From: a bacterium
GTDB taxonomy: Bacteria > Patescibacteriota > Minisyncoccia > Phycocordibacterales > UBA9973
Assembly (NCBI GenBank): GCA_021831595.1
Contig: JAKBMK010000002.1
Coordinates: forward strand, 1-42,720
DNA length: 42,720 nt
Direction: 5' to 3'
Shown here in pieces: positions 15,698 through 25,460 of the stretch. The notes beneath the pieces are model-generated. The model saw only the letters and a program-made list of their open reading frames with translations. It did no database searches and was not told where the DNA came from. Position numbers and translations under genes: made by a program. Within the stretch, counting starts at the first letter, position 1. The number at the start of each line of letters is the position of its first letter.

Positions 15698-15703
15698 TAT
15701 AAT
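15698..15703 (+). promoter_or_regulatory. -10 box of prfA
   Basis: TATAAT ends 11 nt before the ATG at 15715; the leader would be a few bases long. Confidence 0.55.
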
Positions 15704-15714
15704 ATTAAAATAAG

Positions 15715-16686
15715 ATGAATTTAGACTTAGAACAACTTAAGAAAGATCACAAGACAAGCTACTTCGCAAACGAATATGAGCGTCTTTTGGATGAGGAAAA
15801 GAAGGTGAATGAAATGGTCGCAAGCGATGAAAGTTTGCGTGACTTGGCAGATGAAGAAATTCAAAATATTAAATTTCAGAAAGAAGCAATAGAAAGACAG
15901 ATAGAAGAAATAATTAAAAAAGACAAAGAGGAAGAAGAATTTCCAAATGAAATAGTCCTAGAAGTCCGTGCTGGCGCCGGAGGTGACGAAGCTTCACTTT
16001 TCGCTTGGGAGCTTGCTCATATGTATGAGAGGTTCGCTGAAGATAAGAATTGGAGCTGGAAAACCTTAGACGAATCTGAGAGTAGTGCTGGTGGGTATAA
16101 AGAGGCTTCTTTCGAAGTGAAAGGCAAAGATGTATATAAACTTCTACGACACGAGACTGGCGTACATCGTGTCCAGAGAGTTCCTGCGACTGAGAAAAAT
16201 GGCCGCATACATACATCTACTGCATCTGTCGCTATTCTTCCTATCCGCAAAAAAACAACAGTTGTCATAAATCCAGGTGATATAGAAATGGAGTATTCAC
16301 GCTCGGGAGGTGCTGGAGGGCAGAATGTGAACAAAGTGGAAACTGCAGTTCGTCTTATTCACAAGCCTACAGGTATAGACGTACGTTGTACAACAGAGAG
16401 AAAACAGCTTGCCAACAGAGAAAAGGCGATGGAAATCCTCATGTCTAAATTGCAACTTTTGAAAGACGAGGAAGAAGCTAAGAAATATTCTGGAGAGAGA
16501 AAAGATCAGATAGGTACAGCAGATAGAAGTGAGAAGATCCGCACTTACAACTTCCCCCAAGACCGCGTCACTGACCACCGTATCCGCCAATCCTGGTCCA
16601 ATATTCCCGGTATTATGGAAGGCAACATCACCAAAATGATCGATGCCTTAGCCAGCGGCCAAGTAGGGGATGCAGAAGAGGAATAA
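15715..16686 (+). CDS. prfA: Peptide chain release factor 1
   Basis: RF1 ends translation at UAA and UAG. The 323-aa protein has the GGQ tripeptide (201-203) that enters the peptidyl transferase centre and the codon-reading tripeptide PAT (157-159), which marks it as RF1; RF2 would have SPF. It is shorter than typical RF1 (about 360 aa) through a trimmed N-terminal helical domain. All stop codons seen in this window are UAA or UAG, exactly the RF1 set. A hairpin terminator follows. Confidence 0.96.
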   Translation: MNLDLEQLKKDHKTSYFANEYERLLDEEKKVNEMVASDESLRDLADEEIQNIKFQKEAIERQIEEIIKKDKEEEEFPNEIVLEVRAGAGGDEASLFAWELAHMYERFAEDKNWSWKTLDESESSAGGYKEASFEVKGKDVYKLLRHETGVHRVQRVPATEKNGRIHTSTASVAILPIRKKTTVVINPGDIEMEYSRSGGAGGQNVNKVETAVRLIHKPTGIDVRCTTERKQLANREKAMEILMSKLQLLKDEEEAKKYSGERKDQIGTADRSEKIRTYNFPQDRVTDHRIRQSWSNIPGIMEGNITKMIDALASGQVGDAEEE

Positions 16687-16702
16687 ATAAAATAAAAGCT
16701 CA

Positions 16703-16742
16703 AAATAAATACTATTTTACAACGGTAAAATAGTATTTATTT
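16703..16742 (+). terminator. Terminator after prfA
   Basis: An 18-bp AT-rich stem (AAATAAATACTATTTTAC and its complement) with an AACG loop. It ends the native operon just before the efflux-gene promoter. Confidence 0.75.
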
Positions 16743-16762
16743 ATTTAAAATACTGAAATCTA

Positions 16763-16791
16763 TTTACAGCAAAACATATGTGTGTTACTAT
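16763..16791 (+). promoter_or_regulatory. Promoter of the efflux-gene leader
   Basis: TTTACA (16763-16768), a 17-bp spacer and TACTAT (16786-16791). The leader ORF's ATG begins 6 nt after the -10 box. Confidence 0.7.
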
Positions 16792-16797
16792 TGAAAT

Positions 16798-16932
16798 ATG
16801 AGCAAAAGATGCCACAAACTAAATATAAATAACTGGACCATTTCACCAATGGCCGGATTCACCGTATCTTACGAATACGCAAACAACTTTATATTTAGCC
16901 GTGACATTTCTAATTCACCCAAAAACTATTAA
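16798..16932 (+). CDS. 44-codon leader peptide of the MFS efflux gene
   Basis: A short frame opened by ATG at 16798 and closed by TAA. It begins MSKRCHKLNINNW and ends SRDISNSPKNY. I do not recognise the peptide. Its last third overlaps TATTTAGCCG (16892-16901), which can pair with CGGCTAAATA (16967-16976) in the terminator region, so ribosome position on the ORF could decide between terminator and antiterminator. This is the usual arrangement of drug-inducible resistance leaders in Gram-positive bacteria. Confidence 0.6.
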   Translation: MSKRCHKLNINNWTISPMAGFTVSYEYANNFIFSRDISNSPKNY

Positions 16933-17001
16933 ACAAACCAAATTGTAAAAAGTCTTAAAAATATCTCGGCTAAATAGAAAGCGAGATATTTTTTATTTAG
17001 C
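16892..17001 (+). promoter_or_regulatory. Transcription attenuator of the MFS gene
   Basis: The terminator stem is AAATATCTCG (16959-16968) with CGAGATATTT (16982-16991), followed by T. Its 3-prime-loop bases and the end of its 5' arm, CGGCTAAATA (16967-16976), are complementary to TATTTAGCCG upstream (16892-16901), forming an antiterminator. A second TATTTAGC (16994-17001) can pair with GCTAAATA as well. Three mutually exclusive hairpins are thus possible before the gene. Confidence 0.7.
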
Positions 17002-17033
17002 AAAACAAAATAGTTTTTTAACAATTTAATATT

Positions 17034-17039
17034 AGGAGG
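17034..17039 (+). promoter_or_regulatory. Strong Shine-Dalgarno site
   Basis: AGGAGG lies 8 nt before the MFS start codon. It is the only clear consensus ribosome-binding site I found in the window; neighbours rely on leaderless or unmarked starts. Confidence 0.8.
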
Positions 17040-17047
17040 TAAAAATC

Positions 17048-18226
17048 ATGAAAGAAAAAGATGTGTTACGCAATGTTAAAATGTACAAATTGTACAAAAC
17101 ATTTGGTGAACCACTTATGTGGGGACCGATTCTGATTTCTTGTCTTATGAATTTAGGACATATGAAATTATCAGAAATCTATTTTATGGAATCTATCGTT
17201 TTGGTTGGAACAATTTTTTTACAAATTCCTACCGGAGCGTTAGCTGACATCATTGGCAGAAAAAAGACAATTTTAATTGGCTCATTTTTTCTTTCCCTTA
17301 GTATAATCTTATTTTCTACTATCTATTCGCCATTAAGCGCTTGGATAGCAAATATCGTATGGATGATCGGATTCTCTCTCTGTTCGGGAGCAGACTCAGC
17401 ATTTCTATATGATTCCTTGAGATTAATAGGGAAGGAAACAGAGTACAAAAAAATTGAAGGTGATTCTGTGGGCAATCGATTCTTGATTACAGCTATTTGT
17501 TCAATTTTTGTTGGATATTTAGCAGAATATTATATTCGATTGCCGATACTTTTGTCTATTCCAGGGGTTGTTTTTTCTACTCTTATTGTGTTCTTTTTCA
17601 AAGAACCATCAAGAAATGAAAAATATACGCCCGGTAAACAAATAGACATGGCTAAAATTAGTTTACTTTTTGTATCAAACCACAAAGAGATAAAATGGAT
17701 TATATTTTTTGTAACGACGATTGGAGTTACTTCAAAAGTTTGGTTCTTTACATATAATCCGTATTTCGAATTGGTTGGACTTGATTTAAAGTATTATGGA
17801 ATTGTATTTTTTGCTTTAAATATTGTTGCTTGGTTTTTTAGTAAAAATGTAAGCAACATTAGTAATAAAGTAAAAGATATTAATATTATTGTAATATTGG
17901 TGTTACTAATAGCAGTTCCAATATTAATAATGAGCTCTGTCCCTTCTGTTTTTTGTGTGGGAATGGTATTTTTCCAAAATGTTGCCCGTGGTTTTATGGG
18001 TCCATTCTTTGGAGAATTTATGAACAGACATCTAAACGGAGAAAACAGAGCAACAGTCCTTTCGATTCAATCTGCCGTTTCTGGCTCAGCTCAATTCATC
18101 GCTCTTGGTGCATTTGGCTTTCTGCTGGAAAACAATGGCCTCCTATTCTGCCTTCAAATATTAGGAATAATAGTCCTTGTATTAGGGGGTTTAGCAATAT
18201 TTAGATACAAAAAAGTATTTAAGTAA
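17048..18226 (+). CDS. MFS efflux transporter, probably acquired
   Basis: A 392-aa major facilitator with about 12 hydrophobic segments. Motif A between TM2 and TM3 is clear (GALADIIGRKKT), and a central cytoplasmic loop near 185-205 (EPSRNEKYTPGKQ) splits two six-helix halves. It is probably a proton-driven exporter; the substrate is unknown, but the leader and attenuator resemble those of inducible antibiotic-efflux genes. Signs of transfer are its own promoter, a consensus AGGAGG site unlike its neighbours, a long attenuated leader and terminators on both sides. A Firmicutes donor is my guess. It ends with TAA. Confidence 0.88.
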   Translation: MKEKDVLRNVKMYKLYKTFGEPLMWGPILISCLMNLGHMKLSEIYFMESIVLVGTIFLQIPTGALADIIGRKKTILIGSFFLSLSIILFSTIYSPLSAWIANIVWMIGFSLCSGADSAFLYDSLRLIGKETEYKKIEGDSVGNRFLITAICSIFVGYLAEYYIRLPILLSIPGVVFSTLIVFFFKEPSRNEKYTPGKQIDMAKISLLFVSNHKEIKWIIFFVTTIGVTSKVWFFTYNPYFELVGLDLKYYGIVFFALNIVAWFFSKNVSNISNKVKDINIIVILVLLIAVPILIMSSVPSVFCVGMVFFQNVARGFMGPFFGEFMNRHLNGENRATVLSIQSAVSGSAQFIALGAFGFLLENNGLLFCLQILGIIVLVLGGLAIFRYKKVFK

Positions 18227-18236
18227 AACAATTATA

Positions 18237-18268
18237 AAGATGGGTGTTTATTAACATCCATCTTTTTA
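18237..18268 (+). terminator. Terminator of the MFS gene
   Basis: AAAGATGG..TGTT pairs with AACA..CCATCTTT around TATT, followed by T. Confidence 0.75.
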
Positions 18269-18283
18269 CTGTATCGATTATCA

Positions 18284-18319
18284 ACCAGATAGAGGCTTAA
18301 CCTCTATCTGGGAATTTTT
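18284..18319. terminator. Second hairpin, near-copy of the gap/dapF terminator
   Basis: CCAGATAGAGG and CCTCTATCTGG pair perfectly around CTTAA, then GAATTTTT. It nearly duplicates the 6370-6407 hairpin, with compensating changes in the stem. Confidence 0.75.
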
Positions 18320-18320
18320 C

Positions 18321-18349
18321 TTGCTATATTTTCGCTTCTCTGTTATAAT
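18321..18349 (+). promoter_or_regulatory. Promoter of the RRM gene
   Basis: TTGCTA (18321-18326), a 17-bp spacer and TATAAT (18344-18349), with TG two bases upstream. The transcript would carry a leader of about 150 nt. Confidence 0.75.
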
Positions 18350-18355
18350 TGCCCC

Positions 18356-18508
18356 CAGTAGTTTAGCTTATGTTTTGGTATTAGTTTCATTCCCCGTGTG
18401 CAAACATTGAGGTATGTAAATGAAATCAGCTTCGCGATTACATTTATAAATTAGTTTTCTTCGAGTAAGTAGTATGCAAGTACTCTTACGAGAAGCACAT
18501 TGTCATAT
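18356..18508 (+). promoter_or_regulatory. Structured 5' leader of the RRM gene
   Basis: This leader of about 150 nt holds two good hairpins. In one, AAATGAAATC pairs with GATTACATTT with one mismatch. In the other (18459-18495), CTTC, GTAAG and AGTA pair with TACT, CTTAC and GAAG, with a GA/GA internal loop. TTTCATT upstream can also pair with AATGAAA, competing with the first hairpin. A tiny frame MFWY (start 18370) lies near its 5' end. It could act as a cold-sensitive or protein-bound switch, by analogy with other cold-shock RNA-binding genes. Confidence 0.5.
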
Positions 18509-18787
18509 ATGGCAAAAAAGTTGTATGTAGGTGGTCTTCCTTACAAGACTACCAACGATGAGCTTAAAGCTCATTTCAGTGCTGCAGGAGCGGTCGCTTC
18601 AGCAACCATTATCATGGATAAAATGACTGGCCGTTCAAAAGGTTTCGGTTTCGTAGAAATGGAAAACGAAGCTGACGCAGCTACAGCTATCTCAATGTTT
18701 GATGGAAAGGATTACGAAGGACGTAACCTTACAGTAAACGAAGCTCGCCCTATGGAAGAGCGCCCAAGAGGTAATTTTCAAAGATAA
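18509..18787 (+). CDS. RRM-domain RNA-binding protein
   Basis: A 92-aa single RNA recognition motif. RNP2 is LYVGGL (about 5-10) and RNP1 is KGFGFVEM (about 45-52), with the NEARPM ending typical of bacterial Rbp proteins. These bind single-stranded RNA and are often cold-induced. The ATG at 18509 is chosen over a TTG three codons earlier, because MAKKLYVGGLPY is the normal family start. The long structured leader suggests post-transcriptional control, possibly by the protein itself. Confidence 0.93.
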   Translation: MAKKLYVGGLPYKTTNDELKAHFSAAGAVASATIIMDKMTGRSKGFGFVEMENEADAATAISMFDGKDYEGRNLTVNEARPMEERPRGNFQR

Positions 18788-18803
18788 TTAACTTATCTAA
18801 GAC

Positions 18804-18837
18804 CAAAAACCCCACATTCGAAAGATTGTGGGGTTTT
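18804..18837 (+). terminator. Terminator of the RRM gene
   Basis: AAAAACCCCACA pairs with TGTGGGGTTTTT around a 10-nt loop; five T end the stem. Confidence 0.9.
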
Positions 18838-18840
18838 TGT

Positions 18841-18869
18841 TTGCAAAATAGGGGATTTTTTGCTATAAT
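18841..18869 (+). promoter_or_regulatory. Promoter of tRNA-Ile and perhaps the ATP synthase operon
   Basis: TTGCAA (18841-18846), a 17-bp spacer and TATAAT (18864-18869), about 45 nt before the tRNA. No other good promoter is seen before the atp genes. Confidence 0.7.
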
Positions 18870-18914
18870 GCGTCTGTTCTTTTTAAATTTGAGGATAGAT
18901 TTTTTAGTGTTATT

Positions 18915-18986
18915 GCGTGTGTAGTTCAGTGGTAGAACGCTGTCCTGATAAGACAGAGGTCCATGGTTCGATTCCATGCACACGCA
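18915..18986 (+). tRNA. tRNA-Ile (GAU)
   Basis: A complete cloverleaf with acceptor stem GCGTGTG/CACACGC, D-arm GTTCAGTGGTAGAAC, anticodon stem CTGTC/GACAG around CTGATAA (anticodon GAU), and T-arm GGTTCGATTCC. The discriminator is A and CCA is not encoded. The 3' end is only 25 nt before the first atp-operon gene. A weak hairpin with T-tail (AAGGC/GCCTT, 18988-19009) lies between them. Confidence 0.95.
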
Positions 18987-19011
18987 CAAGGCTTTTAGCC
19001 TTTTCTTTTCT

Positions 19012-19347
19012 ATGAATGAAAAAGAAAAAAATAACGGGATCGAAGTTCCATGGTGGAGAGATAGTCTTTTAAGTTTTATGAAGGTAAGTGCACTGTTTGC
19101 AATACCGATAATCATAGCACTGTACCTAGGTAAATATTTGGATGACAAATTTCATACTACTCCATGGCTTTTCCTAGGTTTGACGGGCCTATCATTCATG
19201 ATATCTTTGTCCTACATTTATATAAGTATGATCAAATATTTAAAAAGTCTAGGTGAAGATACAGACAGTATCACAAGTACAAAACATACAGACAAAGAAA
19301 ATAAAAACAACCAAGAAAAACCAAAAGATAATATAAACAAAGAATAA
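19012..19347 (+). CDS. AtpI/AtpZ-like ATP synthase accessory protein
   Basis: A 111-aa membrane protein at the head of the ATP synthase operon. Two hydrophobic helices (about 23-40 and 50-72: SALFAIPIIIALYLGKYLDD and WLFLGLTGLSFMISLSYIYI) match the ATPase gene 1 family, which helps assemble the c-ring or supply Mg. A Lys/Asn-rich hydrophilic tail follows. The start at 19012 is chosen; an upstream in-frame ATG would lie inside tRNA-Ile. It ends 1 nt before atpB. Confidence 0.8.
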   Translation: MNEKEKNNGIEVPWWRDSLLSFMKVSALFAIPIIIALYLGKYLDDKFHTTPWLFLGLTGLSFMISLSYIYISMIKYLKSLGEDTDSITSTKHTDKENKNNQEKPKDNINKE

Positions 19348-19348
19348 T

Positions 19349-20302
19349 ATGACAACAGAAAATACAGTTCAAGAATCAAATACAATACAAGAACACACTT
19401 CATCAGTTGAAAGTTCTATTGGAGCAGAAATCGCCCCGAAAGGTGAGCAATACACAACCGAATCAACTTTATATGCCGAACCAATAGCACACTTTGGTTC
19501 ATTTACGGTGACTAATTCTCTTTTCACCAGTACTATTGTTGTATTCATCATCATCATAATTTCTATTGTTGTAAAACTAAGTATCAAGAAAATCCCTCGC
19601 GGTATTCAAAACCTATTTGAAATAGTCATCGAAGGAGCAGAGAATCTCTGCGACCAGGTCACAGGAGATAGAAAAGTTACAGATAAGGCTTTCCCTATAG
19701 TCTTCGCTATTTTTATGTTCGTAATATTAAACAACTGGATCGGTATTCTACCTTTGGGAGGATTTGGTCTAGTAGAAATGGGGGAACATGGCAATCTTTT
19801 CATCCCTATAATTCGCTCAGGAACGGCTGATATCAACGGGACATTACCTCTAGCTATCATGTCTGTCATCGGTGCAAATATATTTGGAATACTCTCAATT
19901 GGAATCTGGAAAACAATAAATAAGTATTTGAATTTCAATGTTCTAGGAAGTATCTTCACTAAGATAAGAAAAGATCCGATGATTCTTATGACAGCTCCTA
20001 TCATGTTTGCTGTCGGAGTTCTAGAACTTGTCGGTGAATTTGCAAAAGTTGCTTCGCTCTCTTTCCGTCTCTTTGGTAACGTATTTGCAGGAGAAGTTCT
20101 CCTCGCTTCTATGGGTGCCATACTTATGTATATTTTGCCAACTCCATTCTTACTTCTTGAAGTAATGGTGGGAGTTATACAAGCATTTATTTTCGCCATT
20201 TTAACACTTGTTTATTACACGATCGCAAGCTCCGATCATGACGAAGATCATGACAAAGCAGAAGATCATGCTAAAGAAGTGGAGTTAAGTGGAGTACATT
20301 AA
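19349..20302 (+). CDS. atpB: ATP synthase subunit a
   Basis: Membrane stator subunit, 317 aa, with the half-channels for ions. The essential Arg is in SLSFRLFGNVFAGE, and the last helix has IQAFIFAILTLVYYTIASSDH. An N-terminal Thr/Ser/Glu-rich stretch of about 45 residues comes before the first helix, and the C-terminus is a His/Asp-rich tail (SSDHDEDHDKAEDH); both are longer than in model enzymes. The gene follows the assembly protein by 1 nt. Confidence 0.95.
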   Translation: MTTENTVQESNTIQEHTSSVESSIGAEIAPKGEQYTTESTLYAEPIAHFGSFTVTNSLFTSTIVVFIIIIISIVVKLSIKKIPRGIQNLFEIVIEGAENLCDQVTGDRKVTDKAFPIVFAIFMFVILNNWIGILPLGGFGLVEMGEHGNLFIPIIRSGTADINGTLPLAIMSVIGANIFGILSIGIWKTINKYLNFNVLGSIFTKIRKDPMILMTAPIMFAVGVLELVGEFAKVASLSFRLFGNVFAGEVLLASMGAILMYILPTPFLLLEVMVGVIQAFIFAILTLVYYTIASSDHDEDHDKAEDHAKEVELSGVH

Positions 20303-20334
20303 TTTATTAAAGGTCAAATTATTATTAATTATAA

Positions 20335-20574
<240 letters not shown>

Positions 20575-20677
20575 TTTAACTACTTACATCTGGTCGTTTG
20601 GTCTCTATCACAAATGACTAGGAGTAAGGAGCTAAAACTTCTTTAATTTAAAATTAATAATCAGTAATTATAAAATC

Positions 20678-21169
20678 ATGGATTCATTTATTGAAACATT
20701 TCATATAGATTGGAAAATCATAATCGCTCAAAGTGTGAACTTTATTGTCGTTCTTTTTATCCTATATTTCTTGCTTGTTAAACCTCTCAAGAAAATGATG
20801 AAGGATCGTACAGAGACAATATCTGGTGGGTTAAACGATGCTAAAGTAAACGCAGAATTACTTTTAAAAACAAAAAAGGAGTATGAAAATGTCCTAGCAA
20901 ATGCACGAATTGAAGCAAATACTATTTTCCAAGAAGGCAAGAAGGAAGCACTAGAAACCAAAAGAACTATGATAGAAAACGCTAACAAAGAAGTAGAACA
21001 AATGATTGCTAGCGGTAAAAAATCTTTAGAAAGTGAAAAAGCCAAAATGATAGAGGAAGCAAAAGCTGAAATCGTATCTCTAGTAGTTAAAGCAACAGAG
21101 AAATTATTGGAATCTCACAAGGACGAAACTTTCGACAAGCAGACAGTTGAAAAGATTAAGAAAATGTAA
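20678..21169 (+). CDS. atpF: ATP synthase subunit b
   Basis: Peripheral stalk subunit, 163 aa, with one N-terminal membrane helix (about 16-36, SVNFIVVLFILYFLLVKPL) and a long charged helix (residues 40-160) for dimerisation. The 103-nt gap after atpE has no feature I recognise. atpH begins 9 nt after its stop. Confidence 0.93.
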   Translation: MDSFIETFHIDWKIIIAQSVNFIVVLFILYFLLVKPLKKMMKDRTETISGGLNDAKVNAELLLKTKKEYENVLANARIEANTIFQEGKKEALETKRTMIENANKEVEQMIASGKKSLESEKAKMIEEAKAEIVSLVVKATEKLLESHKDETFDKQTVEKIKKM

Positions 21170-21178
21170 TAATTCTAT

Positions 21179-21586
21179 ATGGCCACGACATCAATCAAAA
21201 ACCTAGCAGAAGCAATTTATGAGTCCTCTTTGAATAAAGAGGGTAAGGACTTTGATATAGCCATTGAGAAAAGTGCCAAATATATAAAAGAAAAAAATTT
21301 ACTGGGGAAAAAAGAAGAAATACTTGAGGCACTAGAAAGAATAGTTCACAGAGAAAATGGAATAATAAAAGCAAAAGTAACAAGTGAAATCAAATTAAAA
21401 AGTGGAGTAGAAAAAGAAATAGAAGAATTTATAAAGAAAAAATATAAAGCCAAAGAGGTAATACTAGAGCTGAAAGAAGATAAAGGTTTACTAGGCGGAA
21501 TAAAAATAGAAACAGAGAATGAGATAATAGATGCAACGCTTAAAAACAAGATAAAACAATTACAAGATTATTTAATAACAAACTAA
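21179..21586 (+). CDS. atpH: ATP synthase subunit delta (short)
   Basis: Stalk subunit joining b to the alpha3beta3 head. At 135 aa it is about 40 shorter than usual, with the loss in the N-terminal helical domain. The C-terminal domain has the pattern [18 protein letters not shown]...[24 protein letters not shown], matching the family end (GGxxIxxGxxxxDxSxxxxLxxL). It sits between atpF and atpA, the normal order, and ends 1 nt before atpA. Confidence 0.88.
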   Translation: MATTSIKNLAEAIYESSLNKEGKDFDIAIEKSAKYIKEKNLLGKKEEILEALERIVHRENGIIKAKVTSEIKLKSGVEKEIEEFIKKKYKAKEVILELKEDKGLLGGIKIETENEIIDATLKNKIKQLQDYLITN

Positions 21587-21587
21587 T

Positions 21588-23090
21588 ATGAGCAAAAATC
21601 ACATTGTAGAAAATTTAAGAAAACAGATAGAAAAATTCCAGGGAGACCTAAAAGTTGAAAAGGTAGGGCATGTCGTTGAAATCTTCGATGGTATTGCTCG
21701 TGTTTCTGGCCTTTCAGACTTGAAAGCATCAGAAATGGTGACTTTCGCAAGTGGTGCAACGGGAGTTGCTCTAAACCTCGAAGAAGATACCGTTGGTATT
21801 ATCGTTCTTGGTGACTTTTCAAATATTCATGAAGGTGAAGAAGTAAAAGCTACAGGGAACATTCTTTCAGTGCCAGTATCAGATGCTCAAATCGGCCGCG
21901 TATTAAATGCACTAGGTGAACCAATAGATGGTAAAGGTGCAATAAAGACAGACAAGAGAAATCCTATCGAGAAAGTTGCGCCTGGAGTTATTACACGTCT
22001 TTCAGTTGACCAGCCAGTGCAAACAGGTATCAAAGCTATCGACGCTCTTATTCCTATCGGTCGCGGACAACGCGAACTTATCATCGGTGATCGTCAGACA
22101 GGAAAGACAGCTATTGCTATCGACACAATATTAAACCAAAAGGGTCAGAATATGATCTGTGTCTATGTCTCAATCGGTCAGAAAGATTCTAAATTAAGAA
22201 AATTACAAACTCGTCTAGAAGAGGGTGGAGCAATGGATTACACTATTATGGTTTCTGCTGGAGCATCAGAACCAGCATCTCTTGCTTATATCGCACCTTA
22301 TACCGGAGTTTCTATTGCTGAATACTTTATGGATCAAGGTAAGGATGTCTTGATAATTTATGATGATCTTTCCAAGCACGCCGTAGCTTACCGTGAAATC
22401 TCACTCTTGCTTCGCCGTCCACCAGGTCGTGAAGCTTACCCTGGAGATGTCTTTTACTTGCACTCAAGACTTCTAGAAAGAGCTTGCCGAAGAAATAAAG
22501 AATACGGAGGTGGATCAATCACTGCTCTTCCTATCATTGAAACTCAGGCTGGAGACGTATCTGCATACATTCCTACAAACGTCATTTCTATTACTGATGG
22601 ACAGATCTTCCTAGAAACAGACCTTTTCTACAAGGGTATTCGTCCTGCTGTAAACGTCGGACTTTCTGTATCACGTGTGGGAGCTACCGCTCAGATTAAA
22701 GCTATGAAGAAAGTGGCTGGTAAGATCAAGCTTGAACTCGCTCAGTATCGTGAGCTTGAAGCTTTCGCTCAATTCGGCTCTGACCTCGATGAGGGTACAA
22801 AAAAACAGCTAGAAAGAGGAAAGAGATCTGTGGAAGTTCTAAAACAGCCTCAATACTCTCCAGTAGGAACTATCGACCAAGTTGTTATTTTCTATGCTTT
22901 GATTAATGGCTATATTGACGGTGTAGCTATAGATAAAGTAAAAGAATTTGAAACAGGCCTCGCAGAATATGCATCAAGAAATGCTAAAACTTTCTATAAA
23001 GAAGTCGCAGAGACTCGTATGTGGACAGACGCAGGAGAAGAAGAACTCAAGAAGGTTATTGCTGATTTCGTTTCAAGTTTTAATAAATAA
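21588..23090 (+). CDS. atpA: ATP synthase subunit alpha
   Basis: Non-catalytic nucleotide-binding subunit of F1, 500 aa, normal length. The P-loop GDRQTGKT is at 167-174. The Walker B strand reads [12 protein letters not shown], and the family signature [21 protein letters not shown] is complete. It starts 1 nt after atpH and has no Shine-Dalgarno site. Confidence 0.98.
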   Translation: MSKNHIVENLRKQIEKFQGDLKVEKVGHVVEIFDGIARVSGLSDLKASEMVTFASGATGVALNLEEDTVGIIVLGDFSNIHEGEEVKATGNILSVPVSDAQIGRVLNALGEPIDGKGAIKTDKRNPIEKVAPGVITRLSVDQPVQTGIKAIDALIPIGRGQRELIIGDRQTGKTAIAIDTILNQKGQNMICVYVSIGQKDSKLRKLQTRLEEGGAMDYTIMVSAGASEPASLAYIAPYTGVSIAEYFMDQGKDVLIIYDDLSKHAVAYREISLLLRRPPGREAYPGDVFYLHSRLLERACRRNKEYGGGSITALPIIETQAGDVSAYIPTNVISITDGQIFLETDLFYKGIRPAVNVGLSVSRVGATAQIKAMKKVAGKIKLELAQYRELEAFAQFGSDLDEGTKKQLERGKRSVEVLKQPQYSPVGTIDQVVIFYALINGYIDGVAIDKVKEFETGLAEYASRNAKTFYKEVAETRMWTDAGEEELKKVIADFVSSFNK

Positions 23091-23092
23091 TT

Positions 23093-24004
23093 ATGGCAGG
23101 AACAAAAGAAATAAAACAAAGAATAAAGAGTGTGAAGAACACCAAGAAGATTACAAAAGCGATGGAACTCGTAGCGGCTTCAAAGATGAAGCGTGCTATA
23201 GCAAAAGCTTTGTCTGGAAGACTTTATGCCAATTATTCCTGGGATCTTTTGACTTCACTTTCTGAAAGATTAGACAATATTGAGCAGCCTTTCTTCAATG
23301 GCCACCCACAAAAAGAAGGCGGGGTAAATAAAACTTTATTTGTTTTGATAACTTCAAATAGTGGTCTATGTGGAGCTTATAATTCACAGATAATTAAAAG
23401 AACTATATCATCATTAAAAGAAATAGACCCAGAAAATGTAGATATTATAACAATAGGAAAAAAAGGGGATAATGCTATGAGACGAATAGGGTCAAATGTC
23501 ATCGCTTCATTCTTGGAACTTCCAGACAATAGTAATCTCTCTGATATTCTTCCTATCTCTAAGATGATTATAGATGAATACAAGTCTGCTAAATATACCA
23601 AGATTTATATAGCTTATACAGATTTCGTTTCAGCTCTTACTCAAAAATCCAATGTCAAACAAATATTACCAATAGTAAAAGAAGACTTAAAAGAGGTAAT
23701 AGAGACAATTGGTGAGAATAACAAAGAAGAAGTAAGCACAACAAAAGTTCCATATGTTTTTGAAGGAGATATGGAGACAATTGTTGAGTCATTAGCAGAG
23801 AAATTAGTTCGAATGCAGATATATCATATGATTCTTGAATCGAGTGCTTCGGAACAATCTGCTAGAATGATGGCCATGAAGAACGCTTCAGAAGCAGCAG
23901 AAGAAATGATAGACGATCTCACATTAGTATTCAACAAAGCTCGCCAGGCTGGAATTACTCAAGAGATATCAGAGATTAGTGCAGGAATGGCGTCGATAAA
24001 TTAG
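23093..24004 (+). CDS. atpG: ATP synthase subunit gamma
   Basis: Central rotor shaft, 303 aa. The N-terminal helix has the family start GTKEIKQRIKSVKNTKKITKAMELVAASKM, visible here as KEIKQRIKSVKNTKKIT; the C-terminal helix includes SARMMAMKNASEAAEEM. The SNSGLCGAYN motif is conserved. Its TAG stop is the first TAG of the dispersed stop-rich repeat. Confidence 0.96.
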   Translation: MAGTKEIKQRIKSVKNTKKITKAMELVAASKMKRAIAKALSGRLYANYSWDLLTSLSERLDNIEQPFFNGHPQKEGGVNKTLFVLITSNSGLCGAYNSQIIKRTISSLKEIDPENVDIITIGKKGDNAMRRIGSNVIASFLELPDNSNLSDILPISKMIIDEYKSAKYTKIYIAYTDFVSALTQKSNVKQILPIVKEDLKEVIETIGENNKEEVSTTKVPYVFEGDMETIVESLAEKLVRMQIYHMILESSASEQSARMMAMKNASEAAEEMIDDLTLVFNKARQAGITQEISEISAGMASIN

Positions 24005-24034
24005 GTTCTAGTAAATAGTGATTAGTGACTAGAA
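24002..24034 (+). repeat. Dispersed 33-bp repeat, copy 2 (stop-rich heptads)
   Basis: TAGGTTCTAGTAAATAGTGA and the following bases match 7743-7711 in reverse complement at about 29 of 33 positions. TAG recurs every 7 bp, covering all three frames. It starts with the atpG stop codon itself. Confidence 0.65.
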
Positions 24035-24063
24035 AAATACAAAAATATTATTAGCATTATTAA

Positions 24064-25440
<1,377 letters not shown>

Positions 25441-25460
25441 TTAATAATCACTAATTAATA

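Noticed and set aside
19606-20199. A 197-codon minus-strand frame opposite atpB
   Set aside because: It is an antisense shadow of a well-supported gene, with Arg/Pro/Thr-rich low-complexity composition and no promoter.
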